The notes below the pieces were generated by a model. The model saw nothing but the letters and a program-made list of their open reading frames with translations, ran no database searches and was not told the origin of the DNA. A DNA stretch of 64,000 bases. It comes from Halomonas heilongjiangensis (lineage in GTDB: Bacteria; Pseudomonadota; Gammaproteobacteria; Pseudomonadales; Halomonadaceae). Below are positions 7,868 through 15,817 of this stretch, in pieces. The position numbers and the translations under genes are program-made. The stretch spans positions 59,302 through 123,301 of the forward strand of contig NZ_PNRE01000036.1 of NCBI RefSeq assembly GCF_002879645.1. Direction: 5' to 3'. How positions within the stretch are numbered: position 1 is the stretch's first letter; the number at the start of each line of letters is the position of its first letter.

Positions 7868-9880
7868 TCACAGCCGGGCCGCCAGCCGTGTCCCCTGATC
7901 GATGGCACGCTTGGCATCGAGTTCGGCGGCCTCATCGGCACCACCGATCACGTGCGCCTCCACCCCCGCCGCCTGCAACGGGTCGACCAGCTCTCGCACC
8001 GACTCCTGGCCGGCACAGACCACGATGCTGTCCACCTCGAGACACCGTGGCTCGCCATCGACGCGGATATGCAACCCCTCGTCGTCGATGCCGACGTACT
8101 CGCACCCGGCCAGCGCCTCGACACCACGGTGGCGCAGCGACGCCCGGTGCACCCAGCCGGTGGACTTGCCGAGCCCCTTGCCGGGCTTGGAGGCCTTGCG
8201 CTGCAGCAGGATGACCTGGCGTGGCGTCTCGGGCCGGTTCGGCGCCTTGAGCCCGCCACGGCGACTCACCGCCAGGTCCACCCCCCACTCGTCGCACCAG
8301 GCGTCGCGGTCGAGCGCGGGATGGCCCACATGGGTCAGCAGCTCCGCCACGTCGAAACCGATGCCCCCGGCACCGATGACCGCCACCCGCCGCCCGACCC
8401 GCTCCGGGTGGGTGATCGCCACGGGGTAGCTCATCACCCTGGGGTGATCGATGCCCGGGATATCGAGGCGCCGCGGGCGCACACCGGTGGCCAGCACCAC
8501 CACATCGAACTCGCGCAGGGCATAGAGATCCGCTTCGCTGTTCAGGCGCACCCGCACACCGTGCTTCTCCAGCATCACCTTATAATAGCGCAGGGTCTCG
8601 TCGAACTCCTCCTTGCCGGGGATGCGGCGCGCATGGTTGAACTGGCCGCCCAGCTCGGCGTCGCGCTCGAACAGGGTGACCCGGTGGCCACGGCTCGCCG
8701 CGGTGACCGCCGTGGCCAGGCCCGCCGGCCCCCCGCCCACCACGGCGATCTCCCTCGGCGACTCGGCCGGCGAGATGACCAGTTCGGTCTCGTGGCAGGC
8801 CCGCGGATTGACCAGGCAGGAGGTGATCCGGCCCTGGAAGGTGTGATCCAGGCAGGCCTGGTTGCAGGCGATGCAGGTATTGATCTCTTCGGCGCGTCCG
8901 GCGGCGGCCTTGGTCAGCCAGGCCGGGTCGGCGAGGAAGGGCCGCGCCATGGAGACCATGTCGGCATGCCCCTCGGCCAGCACCCGCTCGGCCACCTCCG
9001 GCATGTTGATGCGGTTGGTGGTGATCAGCGGAATCGACAGCTCGGCCTTCATGCGCCGGGTCACCTCGGTGAAGGCGGCCCGGGGCACGCTGGTGACGAT
9101 GGTCGGCACCCGCGCCTCGTGCCAGCCGATGCCGGTGTTGATCAGGTCGGCGCCGGCGGCCTCGATGGCCCGCCCCAGGGCGACGATCTCCTCGAAGGTG
9201 CTGCCCTCCTCCACCAGGTCGATCATCGACAGGCGGAAGATGATCAGGAAGTCGTCCCCCACCGCCGCACGCAGGCGGCGCACGATCTCGACGGGAAAGC
9301 GGCTGCGGTTCTCGAAGCTGCCACCCCAGTCGTCGTCGCGATGATTGGTGCGCGGGCAGACGAACTGGTTGATCAGATAGCCTTCGGAGCCCATCACCTC
9401 GACCCCGTCGTAACCGGCTTCGCGGGCCAGGGTGGCGCAGCGCACATAGTCGTCGATCTGGGCCTCGACCTCCTCGGAGGAGAGCGCCCGGGGCATGAAG
9501 GGATTGATCGGCGCCTGGATCGCCGAGGGGGCCACCAGCGCCGGAGTATAGGCATAGCGGCCGGCATGCAGGATCTGCAGGCAGAGCCGTCCGCCCTCCC
9601 GGTGCACGGCCTCCACCACCTCGCGATGCTCCGCCACCTGCTCGGGGTGCTGCAGGGTCGACGCCCCCTCGAAGACCGCCCCCTCGGGATTGGGCGCGAT
9701 GCCACCGGTGACGATCAGGCCGACGCCCTCCCGGGCACGCTCGGCATAGAAGGCGGCCAGCCGCGCGAAGCCGCCGGGCGCCTCCTCGAGGTTGGTGTGC
9801 ATGGAGCCCATCAGCACACGATTGGGCAGCGTCAGGTGGCCGACCTCGAGCGGTCGGAACAGGTAGGGGTAGGATGTCAC
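7868..9880 (-). CDS. fadH: 2,4-dienoyl-CoA reductase (NADPH)
   Basis: 670-aa iron-sulfur flavoprotein that reduces 2,4-dienoyl-CoA to 3-enoyl-CoA so that polyunsaturated fatty acids can enter beta-oxidation. The N-terminal FMN barrel of the old-yellow-enzyme type starts SYPYLFRPL and includes RVLMGSMHTNLEE. The 4Fe-4S motif CIACNQAC followed by a further cysteine lies near residue 335. The C-terminal half carries FAD (VVGGGPAGLA) and NAD(P)H (AVIGAGGIGFDVAE) Rossmann motifs. I chose the GTG at 9880 because it aligns with the E. coli FadH N-terminus (672 aa) and has GAGG 9 nt upstream; a TTG at 9904 is also in frame. Transcribed away from the hydrolase gene. Confidence 0.95.
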   Translation of the reverse strand: MTSYPYLFRPLEVGHLTLPNRVLMGSMHTNLEEAPGGFARLAAFYAERAREGVGLIVTGGIAPNPEGAVFEGASTLQHPEQVAEHREVVEAVHREGGRLCLQILHAGRYAYTPALVAPSAIQAPINPFMPRALSSEEVEAQIDDYVRCATLAREAGYDGVEVMGSEGYLINQFVCPRTNHRDDDWGGSFENRSRFPVEIVRRLRAAVGDDFLIIFRLSMIDLVEEGSTFEEIVALGRAIEAAGADLINTGIGWHEARVPTIVTSVPRAAFTEVTRRMKAELSIPLITTNRINMPEVAERVLAEGHADMVSMARPFLADPAWLTKAAAGRAEEINTCIACNQACLDHTFQGRITSCLVNPRACHETELVISPAESPREIAVVGGGPAGLATAVTAASRGHRVTLFERDAELGGQFNHARRIPGKEEFDETLRYYKVMLEKHGVRVRLNSEADLYALREFDVVVLATGVRPRRLDIPGIDHPRVMSYPVAITHPERVGRRVAVIGAGGIGFDVAELLTHVGHPALDRDAWCDEWGVDLAVSRRGGLKAPNRPETPRQVILLQRKASKPGKGLGKSTGWVHRASLRHRGVEALAGCEYVGIDDEGLHIRVDGEPRCLEVDSIVVCAGQESVRELVDPLQAAGVEAHVIGGADEAAELDAKRAIDQGTRLAARL

Positions 9881-9986
9881 GGTCTCGGGCCTCGCTTGCG
9901 GCAAGATTCAAACAACTGTATGACTGTCGCCATCAGAGTGCAACGACAGCGCCCAACAGACAATCCCGACCAAGGCCCAAGACCCC

Positions 9987-10916
9987 ATGTCCGCGACACC
10001 CGAACGCCGGGAGGTTCCGCTCTCCCGCGGCGCCATCCACCTGACCCGCTTCCGCACCGTCGGCGCGCCCCGCGGTGTCGTGCTCTGCTGGCACGGCGCC
10101 ATCGAGTCGGGGCGCATCTTCCACAGCCGCTCGGGCAGGGGCCTCGCCCCCTGGCTGGCTCGGCAGGGCTTCGATGTCTTCGTCGCCGACCAGCGTGGGC
10201 GGGGCCAGGCACCGCCGCGACCCGCACGGGGTATCGACCTCGACCAGACCGATGTCATCGTCGAGGAATTTCCCGCTGCCGTCGAGGCCTGTCTCGCACT
10301 GGCCGGCTCGTCCCGCCTGTGTCTGGTCACCCACTCCTGGGGCGGGGTGCTGGCGGCGTCGAGCCTGGCGCGCTTTCCAGCGCTGCGCGCGCGCATCGAC
10401 CGTCAGGCCTTCTTCGGCACCAAGCGCAGCGTGCGCAGCTGGTCGCTCCAGCGGCTGCTCTACGTGGACCTGATCTGGAAGGGACTGGCGCCGGTGGCCT
10501 GCCGGTTGTGGGGGTACCTGCCGGCCCGGGCCCTGCACTGGGGCAGCGACGACGAATACGCCGGCAGCCATCGCCAGGGGGCCGACTGGGTGCGCCCCCG
10601 CCCCTGGATCGATACCCGGGACGGCTTCGACTACGCCGCGGCGCTGGCCAGCGGTGGCCTGCCACCCACCCTGCACCTGGCCGGCCGGGCCGATCGGGCC
10701 CTGGGGCATCCGGACGACGTCGCCCGCTTCGCCACCGAGTGCGGCCCCCACGAGCAGCGCCTGGTGCTGCTGGGTCAGGGCCCGGGGGCCGCACTCGGCC
10801 TGTCGCGCGACTATGGCCACCTGGACATGCTGACCCACCCCGAGGCGGCCCGGGAGGTCTTCCCGCTGGTCGTCGAGTGGTTCGAGCCGGGACGGGGAGG
10901 ATCGGCGAAGGCCTGA
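9987..10916 (+). CDS. Alpha/beta hydrolase, lysophospholipase-like
   Basis: 309-aa serine hydrolase of the alpha/beta fold. The oxyanion-hole region WHGAIESGR, the DQRGRG strand-turn typical of the monoacylglycerol lipase/PldB-like group, and the nucleophile elbow HSWGG (near residue 117) are visible; a late histidine in YGHLDM is the likely catalytic base. No signal peptide or membrane segment, so cytoplasmic. Divergent from fadH, which makes an acyl-ester substrate plausible but unproven. The start is not supported by a clear ribosome-binding site. Confidence 0.8.
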   Translation: MSATPERREVPLSRGAIHLTRFRTVGAPRGVVLCWHGAIESGRIFHSRSGRGLAPWLARQGFDVFVADQRGRGQAPPRPARGIDLDQTDVIVEEFPAAVEACLALAGSSRLCLVTHSWGGVLAASSLARFPALRARIDRQAFFGTKRSVRSWSLQRLLYVDLIWKGLAPVACRLWGYLPARALHWGSDDEYAGSHRQGADWVRPRPWIDTRDGFDYAAALASGGLPPTLHLAGRADRALGHPDDVARFATECGPHEQRLVLLGQGPGAALGLSRDYGHLDMLTHPEAAREVFPLVVEWFEPGRGGSAKA

Positions 10917-10950
10917 AACAAAAGAACCCCGAGCCAGAGGCTCGGGGTTC
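10917..10950 (-). terminator. Terminator of the tRNA operon
   Basis: A perfect 12-bp stem (GAACCCCGAGCC and complement, 3-nt loop) followed on the minus strand by TTTTGTTT. It ends the minus-strand tRNA cluster and may also stop read-through from the convergent hydrolase gene. Confidence 0.88.
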
Positions 10951-10962
10951 GGGAATTCGTGA

Positions 10963-11039
10963 TGGCGGACCGGACGGGACTCGAACCCGCGACCTCCGGC
11001 GTGACAGGCCGGCATTCTAACCGACTGAACTACCGGTCC
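10963..11039 (-). tRNA. tRNA-Asp(GTC), copy 1
   Basis: 77 nt; acceptor GGACCGG/CCGGTCC, anticodon loop CTGTCAC (GTC), GGTTCGAGTC T-arm, encoded CCA. Last gene of the operon. Identical to the other two tRNA-Asp copies over the mature sequence. Confidence 0.97.
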
Positions 11040-11042
11040 GCA

Positions 11043-11119
11043 TGGTGGGTGATACCGGACTCGAACCAGTGACCCCCAGCATGTGAGGCTGGTGCTCTAA
11101 CCAACTGAGCTAATCACCC
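11043..11119 (-). tRNA. tRNA-Val(CAC)
   Basis: 77 nt; acceptor GGGTGAT/ATCACCC, anticodon stem CCAGC/GCTGG with loop CTCACAT, giving anticodon CAC for codon GTG. Encoded CCA. A dedicated CAC isoacceptor is absent from E. coli but is useful in a genome this rich in GTG. Confidence 0.95.
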
Positions 11120-11159
11120 ACGAACATCGGAACTGCGTGTTGCGACTGCCAGGCCATCA

Positions 11160-11236
11160 TGGCGGACCGGACGGGACTCGAACCCGCGACCTCCGGCGTG
11201 ACAGGCCGGCATTCTAACCGACTGAACTACCGGTCC
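11160..11236 (-). tRNA. tRNA-Asp(GTC), copy 2
   Basis: 77 nt; same mature sequence as copy 1, anticodon GTC, encoded CCA. The flanking spacers differ, so the duplication covers the gene only. Confidence 0.97.
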
Positions 11237-11264
11237 ACAAGATGACTCGCAGCTCGGAAGACGA

Positions 11265-11341
11265 TGGCGGACCGGACGGGACTCGAACCCGCGACCTCCG
11301 GCGTGACAGGCCGGCATTCTAACCGACTGAACTACCGGTCC
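11265..11341 (-). tRNA. tRNA-Asp(GTC), copy 3
   Basis: 77 nt; anticodon GTC, encoded CCA. Separated from copy 2 by 28 nt and from tRNA-Val(TAC) by 40 nt. Confidence 0.97.
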
Positions 11342-11381
11342 GCAGCGTGCTTCCAACGTGATCGGGCATTACCCGGGGCAA

Positions 11382-11457
11382 TGGTGGGTGGTACAGGGTT
11401 CGAACCTGTGACCCCCAGCTTGTAAGGCTGGTGCTCTCCCAGCTGAGCTAACCACCC
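11382..11457 (-). tRNA. tRNA-Val(TAC)
   Basis: 76 nt; acceptor GGGTGGT/ACCACCC, anticodon stem CCAGC/GCTGG with loop CTTACAA (anticodon TAC), encoded CCA. First gene of the tRNA operon, about 19 nt from the promoter -10 box. Confidence 0.97.
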
Positions 11458-11475
11458 CCGGTCACGTGGCGCTGC

Positions 11476-11503
11476 ATTCTACAGGGGCACCGCCCAATGT
11501 CAA
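11476..11503 (-). promoter_or_regulatory. Sigma70 promoter of the Val-Asp-Asp-Val-Asp tRNA operon
   Basis: On the minus strand a consensus TTGACA (11498-11503) is followed after 16 bp by TAGAAT (11476-11481). The region just after the -10 is GC-rich (GCAGCGCC), the kind of discriminator associated with stringent control of stable RNA genes. Confidence 0.85.
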
Positions 11504-11592
11504 CGCTTTTTGCATCCCCGTGGCACCGCCCCGTTCGCCACATAACCGCCGCCTTTCATCGACTTGCCGGCATCGCCCGCGGCCCGGGGAGT

Positions 11593-12315
11593 TCATGCCT
11601 GCTCGGCCATGAAGGCGGCGATCACCCCGGCCGCCTCGGCGATCAGTTGCCCCTGATCACGCCGCGATGCGCGCCGCGGCTTCCAGTCATGATCGCCATC
11701 CTCGAGCCAGTGTACCCTGGCCACCTCGGGTAGGGCATGACCGGCCAGCTCCTCGCGGGTACCGAAGGGGTCGCGACTGCCCTGCACCACCAGGGTCGGA
11801 CAGGCGAGCAGCGGCCAGTGGGCCAGGCGCAGGCTCTCGGGTCGGCGGGGGGGATGGAAGGGATAGCCGCAGAGCACCAGCCCGACCGCCTGGTCGCGCG
11901 CCGCGAACAGGCTGGCGGCCCGCCCGCCCATGGACTTGCCGCCGAGCCACAGGGGGGCGAGCGCCGGATGCGACACGGTGTCGCACCAGTGGGCCAGCTC
12001 GTCGACCAGGTGGTCGATGCGGGGAGGGGGGCGGCGGCGCGCCTCGCGGCGCATGCGCTGCATGTAGCCGAACTCGATGGCCAGGGTCTGGACGCCCTCC
12101 TCGGCGAGTGCCTGGCGCAGCGCCACCATCAGCGCCGAGTCCTGCCCAGCCCCCGCCCCATGGGCGATCAACAGGCGCCCAACGCGAGCCTCGCCACGGA
12201 CTTCGAGAGGGCCGAGCCCCTCGACCAGCCAGCCTCCACGATCACCCGACAACAGGCGATCACGAAGCCGGCTCGGGGAGATACTGGCTTCGACTTGACA
12301 GAAGTGATTCGACAC
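11593..12315 (-). CDS. Alpha/beta hydrolase of the KANL3/Tex30 type (COG3571)
   Basis: 240-aa hydrolase-fold protein. LLIAHGAGAGQDS is the oxyanion loop, GGKSMGGRAA holds the nucleophile serine, and DGDHDWKPR near the C-terminus carries the catalytic histidine; PTLVVQGSRDPFG supplies the acidic residue. The family is broadly conserved but has no assigned substrate. I place the start at a GTG (12315) with GAGGG 6 nt upstream; an ATG at 12336 is in frame without a ribosome-binding site. Divergent from ccoN; the ANR-dependent ccoN promoter lies in between. Confidence 0.8.
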   Translation of the reverse strand: MSNHFCQVEASISPSRLRDRLLSGDRGGWLVEGLGPLEVRGEARVGRLLIAHGAGAGQDSALMVALRQALAEEGVQTLAIEFGYMQRMRREARRRPPPRIDHLVDELAHWCDTVSHPALAPLWLGGKSMGGRAASLFAARDQAVGLVLCGYPFHPPRRPESLRLAHWPLLACPTLVVQGSRDPFGTREELAGHALPEVARVHWLEDGDHDWKPRRASRRDQGQLIAEAAGVIAAFMAEQA

Positions 12316-12396
12316 TCGAGACCCTCGCGAGTTCATGAAATGGCACGTAGATGTGTTCAGGTTGATGCGGGCCTGCGCTAGAATTCCGGCTGGATC

Positions 12397-12438
12397 TTGA
12401 CCTGCATCATCCTGCGGGAGGCCGACCCGGGGCAGAAT
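12397..12438 (+). promoter_or_regulatory. ANR/FNR-dependent promoter of ccoNOQP
   Basis: TTGAC-CTGC-ATCAT at 12397-12410 matches the FNR/ANR box TTGAT-N4-ATCAA at 8 of 10 positions. A -10 element CAGAAT lies at 12433-12438. With a start near 12445 the box is centred at -41.5, the class II activator position. The ATG of ccoN follows 35 nt later. Confidence 0.75.
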
Positions 12439-12479
12439 GCCGCGGGGCAACCCAATACCGCATTCGATGGGAACCTGAC

Positions 12480-13904
12480 ATGAGCACAGCACTTGAACAC
12501 CCGACCTACAACTACAAGGTAGTTCGGCAGTTCGCGATCATGACGGTGGTGTGGGGCATCGTGGGCATGACCCTCGGTGTCATCCTCGCCGCACAGCTGG
12601 TATGGCCGCAACTCAACCTGGGGCTGCCGTGGACGAGCTTCGGCCGCCTGCGCCCCCTGCACACCAACGCCGTGATCTTCGCGTTCGGCGGTTCGGCACT
12701 CTTTGCCACCTCCTACTACGTGGTGCAGCGCACCTGCCAGACGCGGCTGTTCTCGGACAAGCTCGCGGCCTTCACCTTCTGGGGCTGGCAGGCGGTGATC
12801 CTGTCGGCGGTGATCTCCCTGCCGCTGGGCTTCACCACCACCAAGGAGTACGCCGAGCTGGAGTGGCCGATCAATATCCTGATCGCCGTGGTGTGGGTCA
12901 GCTATGCCATCGTCTTCCTGATGACGATCAAGAAGCGCAAGACCTCGCATATCTACGTGGCCAACTGGTTCTTCGCTGCCTTCATCCTGACCGTCGCGGT
13001 GCTGCACATCGTCAACAACGCCGCCATCCCGGTCACCGCCATGTATTCCACCTCCATCTACTCCGGTGCCATCGACGCCATGGTGCAGTGGTGGTACGGC
13101 CACAATGCGGTAGGCTTCTTCCTGACCGCCGGCTTCCTGGGGATGATGTACTACTTCGTGCCCAAGCAGGCCGAGCGCCCGGTCTACTCCTACCGCCTGT
13201 CCATCGTCCACTTCTGGGCGCTGATCATGGTCTACATGTGGGCCGGCCCGCACCACCTCCACTACACCGCCCTGCCCAACTGGGCCCAGTCGCTGGGCAT
13301 GATCATGTCGATCATCCTGCTCGCTCCCTCCTGGGGCGGCATGATCAACGGCATGATGACCCTCTCGGGTGCCTGGCACAAACTGCGCACCGACCCGACC
13401 CTGCGCTTCCTGGTGGTCGCCCTCTCCTTCTACGGCATGTCGACCTTCGAGGGCCCGATGATGGCGGTCAAGACCGTCAACGCGCTCTCCCACTATACCG
13501 ACTGGACCATCGGCCACGTGCATGCCGGCGCACTGGGCTGGGTGGCGATGATCACCATCGGCTCCATGTATCACCTGATCCCGCGCCTGTTCGGTCGCAC
13601 CGAGATGTACTCGGTCGGCATGATCGCCGTGCACTTCTGGCTGGCGACCATCGGTACCGTGCTCTACATCGCCGCCATGTGGGTCAACGGCATCCTGCAG
13701 GGCCTGATGTGGCGCGCCATCAACCCCGATGGCACCCTGATGTACACCTTCATCGAGTCTGTCGAGGCCAGCGGCCCCGGTTACATCGTGCGCCTGATCG
13801 GTGGCCTGTGCTGGGTGCTGGGCATGTTGATCATGGCCTACAACGTCACCATGACCGTCAAGCGCAGTGATACCGTGCGCCAGCCGATTCCGCAGACTGC
13901 CTGA
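12480..13904 (+). CDS. ccoN: cbb3-type cytochrome c oxidase subunit I
   Basis: 474-aa integral membrane catalytic subunit of the high-affinity cbb3 oxidase. It reduces O2 to water at a heme b3-CuB site and pumps protons. About 12 hydrophobic helices are visible; conserved histidine motifs include [12 protein letters not shown] for the low-spin heme, [11 protein letters not shown] for CuB and the tyrosine-bearing helix, [11 protein letters not shown] for the second CuB pair, and [10 protein letters not shown] for the hemes. Length is typical (about 475 aa). First gene of the ccoNOQP operon, preceded by an ANR box. Confidence 0.98.
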   Translation: MSTALEHPTYNYKVVRQFAIMTVVWGIVGMTLGVILAAQLVWPQLNLGLPWTSFGRLRPLHTNAVIFAFGGSALFATSYYVVQRTCQTRLFSDKLAAFTFWGWQAVILSAVISLPLGFTTTKEYAELEWPINILIAVVWVSYAIVFLMTIKKRKTSHIYVANWFFAAFILTVAVLHIVNNAAIPVTAMYSTSIYSGAIDAMVQWWYGHNAVGFFLTAGFLGMMYYFVPKQAERPVYSYRLSIVHFWALIMVYMWAGPHHLHYTALPNWAQSLGMIMSIILLAPSWGGMINGMMTLSGAWHKLRTDPTLRFLVVALSFYGMSTFEGPMMAVKTVNALSHYTDWTIGHVHAGALGWVAMITIGSMYHLIPRLFGRTEMYSVGMIAVHFWLATIGTVLYIAAMWVNGILQGLMWRAINPDGTLMYTFIESVEASGPGYIVRLIGGLCWVLGMLIMAYNVTMTVKRSDTVRQPIPQTA

Positions 13905-13927
13905 GCCAACCGGGGAAACCGACACCA

Positions 13928-14536
13928 ATGAGACACGAGATCGTCGAAAAGAACGTCGGCCTGCTCGCCGTGCTGATCCTGGTGGTGATCAGTTTCGGTG
14001 GCCTGGCCGAGGTCGTGCCGCTGTTCTTCCAGAAGCAGACGACCGAACCCGTCGAGGGGCTGCGTCCGCTCTCCGCGCTGGAACTCGAAGGGCGTGACAT
14101 CTATCGCCGCGAGGGCTGCGTCGGCTGCCACTCGCAGATGATTCGCCCCTTCCGCGCCGAGACCGAGCGCTACGGCCACTACAGCGTGGCCGGCGAGTCG
14201 GTCTACGACCACAACTTCCTGTGGGGCTCCAAGCGTACCGGCCCGGACCTGGCCCGCGTCGGCGGCCGCTACAGTGACGACTGGCACCGTGCCCACATGT
14301 ACAACCCGCGTGACGTGGTGCCGGAGTCGATCATGCCGGCCTACCCGTGGCTGTTCGAGAACACCCTCGACGGGCGCGCCACGCCACGCAAGATGAAGGC
14401 CCTGCGTAGCCTCGGCGTCCCCTACACCGACGAACAGATCGAGAACGCCACCCGCGAAGTGCGCGGCCAGCAGGAGATCACCGCCCTGGTGGCCTACCTG
14501 CAACAGCTGGGCACCGTGCTCGAGGGCACGCGCTGA
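13928..14536 (+). CDS. ccoO: cbb3-type cytochrome c oxidase subunit II
   Basis: 202-aa monoheme cytochrome c subunit. One N-terminal membrane anchor ([23 protein letters not shown]) is followed by the heme c motif CVGCHSQM near residue 64 and a methionine ligand in the C-terminal half. It passes electrons from CcoP to CcoN. The conserved segment [14 protein letters not shown] follows the heme motif, as in the family. 23 nt after ccoN; GGGGAAA serves as a ribosome-binding site. Confidence 0.98.
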   Translation: MRHEIVEKNVGLLAVLILVVISFGGLAEVVPLFFQKQTTEPVEGLRPLSALELEGRDIYRREGCVGCHSQMIRPFRAETERYGHYSVAGESVYDHNFLWGSKRTGPDLARVGGRYSDDWHRAHMYNPRDVVPESIMPAYPWLFENTLDGRATPRKMKALRSLGVPYTDEQIENATREVRGQQEITALVAYLQQLGTVLEGTR

Positions 14537-14537
14537 C

Positions 14538-14765
14538 ATGGATACCGGGACCTTTCGCGGCATCATCACCGGGCTGCTGATCCTGGCCTTCATCGGCATC
14601 ACCGTCTGGGCCTATTCCAGGCGCCGCAAGCCGGACTTCGACGAGGCGGCCAACCTGCCCTTCGCCGACGATGATGAGCAACCGAACCGTGACAAGCGCC
14701 TCTCGCCGGAAGAGCGGACGCACGAGGCCGATTCCCGAGAAGACAAGGGAGACAGGAACACATGA
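14538..14765 (+). CDS. ccoQ: CcoQ/FixQ subunit of cbb3 oxidase
   Basis: 75-aa single-helix protein: the hydrophobic segment IITGLLILAFIGITVWAYS is followed by SRRRKPDFDEAANLPF, the family signature, and a charged cytoplasmic tail. CcoQ stabilises the assembled oxidase. It starts 1 nt after the ccoO stop and overlaps ccoP by ATGA, implying translational coupling. Confidence 0.95.
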   Translation: MDTGTFRGIITGLLILAFIGITVWAYSRRRKPDFDEAANLPFADDDEQPNRDKRLSPEERTHEADSREDKGDRNT

Positions 14766-15691
14766 ACAATCTTTGGGATGACTCCCTTTCAGGCTTCTGG
14801 AGTGCCTGGATCATCGTCATCACGCTGGGCTCCATCGGGCTGGCCTTCTGGCTGCTCTATGCCAACCGCCGAACCGACAAGGCCCCCGACGCCGAGGGCA
14901 ATGTCGAGACCACCGGCCACGCCGCCGACGGCATCGAGGAGTACGACAACCCGCTGCCACGCTGGTGGTTCCAGCTCTATGTCGGCACCGTGGTGTTCTC
15001 GCTGGGTTACCTGCTGCTCTACCCGGGGCTGGGCAACTTCGCCGGGGTCCTGGGCTGGACCCAGGAAGGTCAGTGGGAGGAGGAGGTGGCACGCGCCGAG
15101 GAGCGCTTCACGCCGATCTTCGCCCAGTACCAGGAAGTGCCGATCCCCGAACTGGCCGAAGACCCCGAGGCGATGCAGGTCGCCGAGCGCATCTACCTCA
15201 ACAACTGTGCGGTGTGTCACGGCTCCAATGCCCGGGGCGGCTACGGCTTCCCCGACCTGACCGACGACGACTGGCTCTACGGCGGGGAACCGGAGCAGAT
15301 CCTGACCACCCTGAGCCGGGGACGCAACGGCCTGATGCCGTCCTGGCAGCAGCTCGGTGAGAACAACATCGAGAACCTCACCCAGCATGTGCTGGCGCTC
15401 TCCGACCTGGAACATGATGCCGAGCCTGCCGAGCAGGGTGCCGCGCTCTTCGCCTCGGTGTGCGCCGCCTGCCACATGCCCGACGGCAGCGGCAACCAGG
15501 CCCTGGGGGCCCCCGATCTGACCAACGACACCTGGCTCTACCAGGCCCCGGGCCAGAGTGTCGCCGACGCGGTGCGCCAGACCCTGCGCAACGGCCGCAA
15601 CGGCCACATGCCGGCCCAGGCGGCCTATATCGGCGAGGAGCGGGTCCACCTGGTCGCCGCCTATGTCTACAGCCTGCGCCTCCAGGACTGA
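14762..15691 (+). CDS. ccoP: cbb3-type cytochrome c oxidase subunit III (diheme)
   Basis: 309-aa diheme cytochrome c. The N-terminus begins NNLWDDSLSGFWSAWI and has two membrane segments, followed by the periplasmic part with heme motifs CAVCHG (about residue 152) and CAACHM (about residue 236). It accepts electrons from soluble carriers. An 11-bp-stem hairpin follows the stop. Confidence 0.98.
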   Translation: MNNLWDDSLSGFWSAWIIVITLGSIGLAFWLLYANRRTDKAPDAEGNVETTGHAADGIEEYDNPLPRWWFQLYVGTVVFSLGYLLLYPGLGNFAGVLGWTQEGQWEEEVARAEERFTPIFAQYQEVPIPELAEDPEAMQVAERIYLNNCAVCHGSNARGGYGFPDLTDDDWLYGGEPEQILTTLSRGRNGLMPSWQQLGENNIENLTQHVLALSDLEHDAEPAEQGAALFASVCAACHMPDGSGNQALGAPDLTNDTWLYQAPGQSVADAVRQTLRNGRNGHMPAQAAYIGEERVHLVAAYVYSLRLQD

Positions 15692-15709
15692 GGCGGCCCG
15701 CACTGGACG

Positions 15710-15740
15710 GACAGGGTGCGGCCTCGGGTCGCACCCTGTC
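15710..15740 (+). terminator. Hairpin between ccoP and ccoG
   Basis: Perfect 11-bp stem (GACAGGGTGCG/CGCACCCTGTC) with a 9-nt loop, followed by TCGTTGGG rather than a T-run. It probably lowers read-through from ccoNOQP into ccoGHIS or protects the structural mRNA. A TACAAT at 15761-15766 could be a -10 box for a separate ccoG promoter, but I see no good -35. Confidence 0.55.
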
Positions 15741-15817
15741 TCGTTGGGTCGAGGGGTAGATACAATGCACGACAGTCGTTCTTCCCCTCCTCCCGCCGAG
15801 CCCTCCGTGAGCCTGCC

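Noticed and set aside
7853-11020. Plus-strand open frame of about 1050 codons across fadH, the hydrolase and the tRNA operon
   Set aside because: It overlaps two well-supported genes and a tRNA on both strands and its composition is that of a codon-bias shadow.
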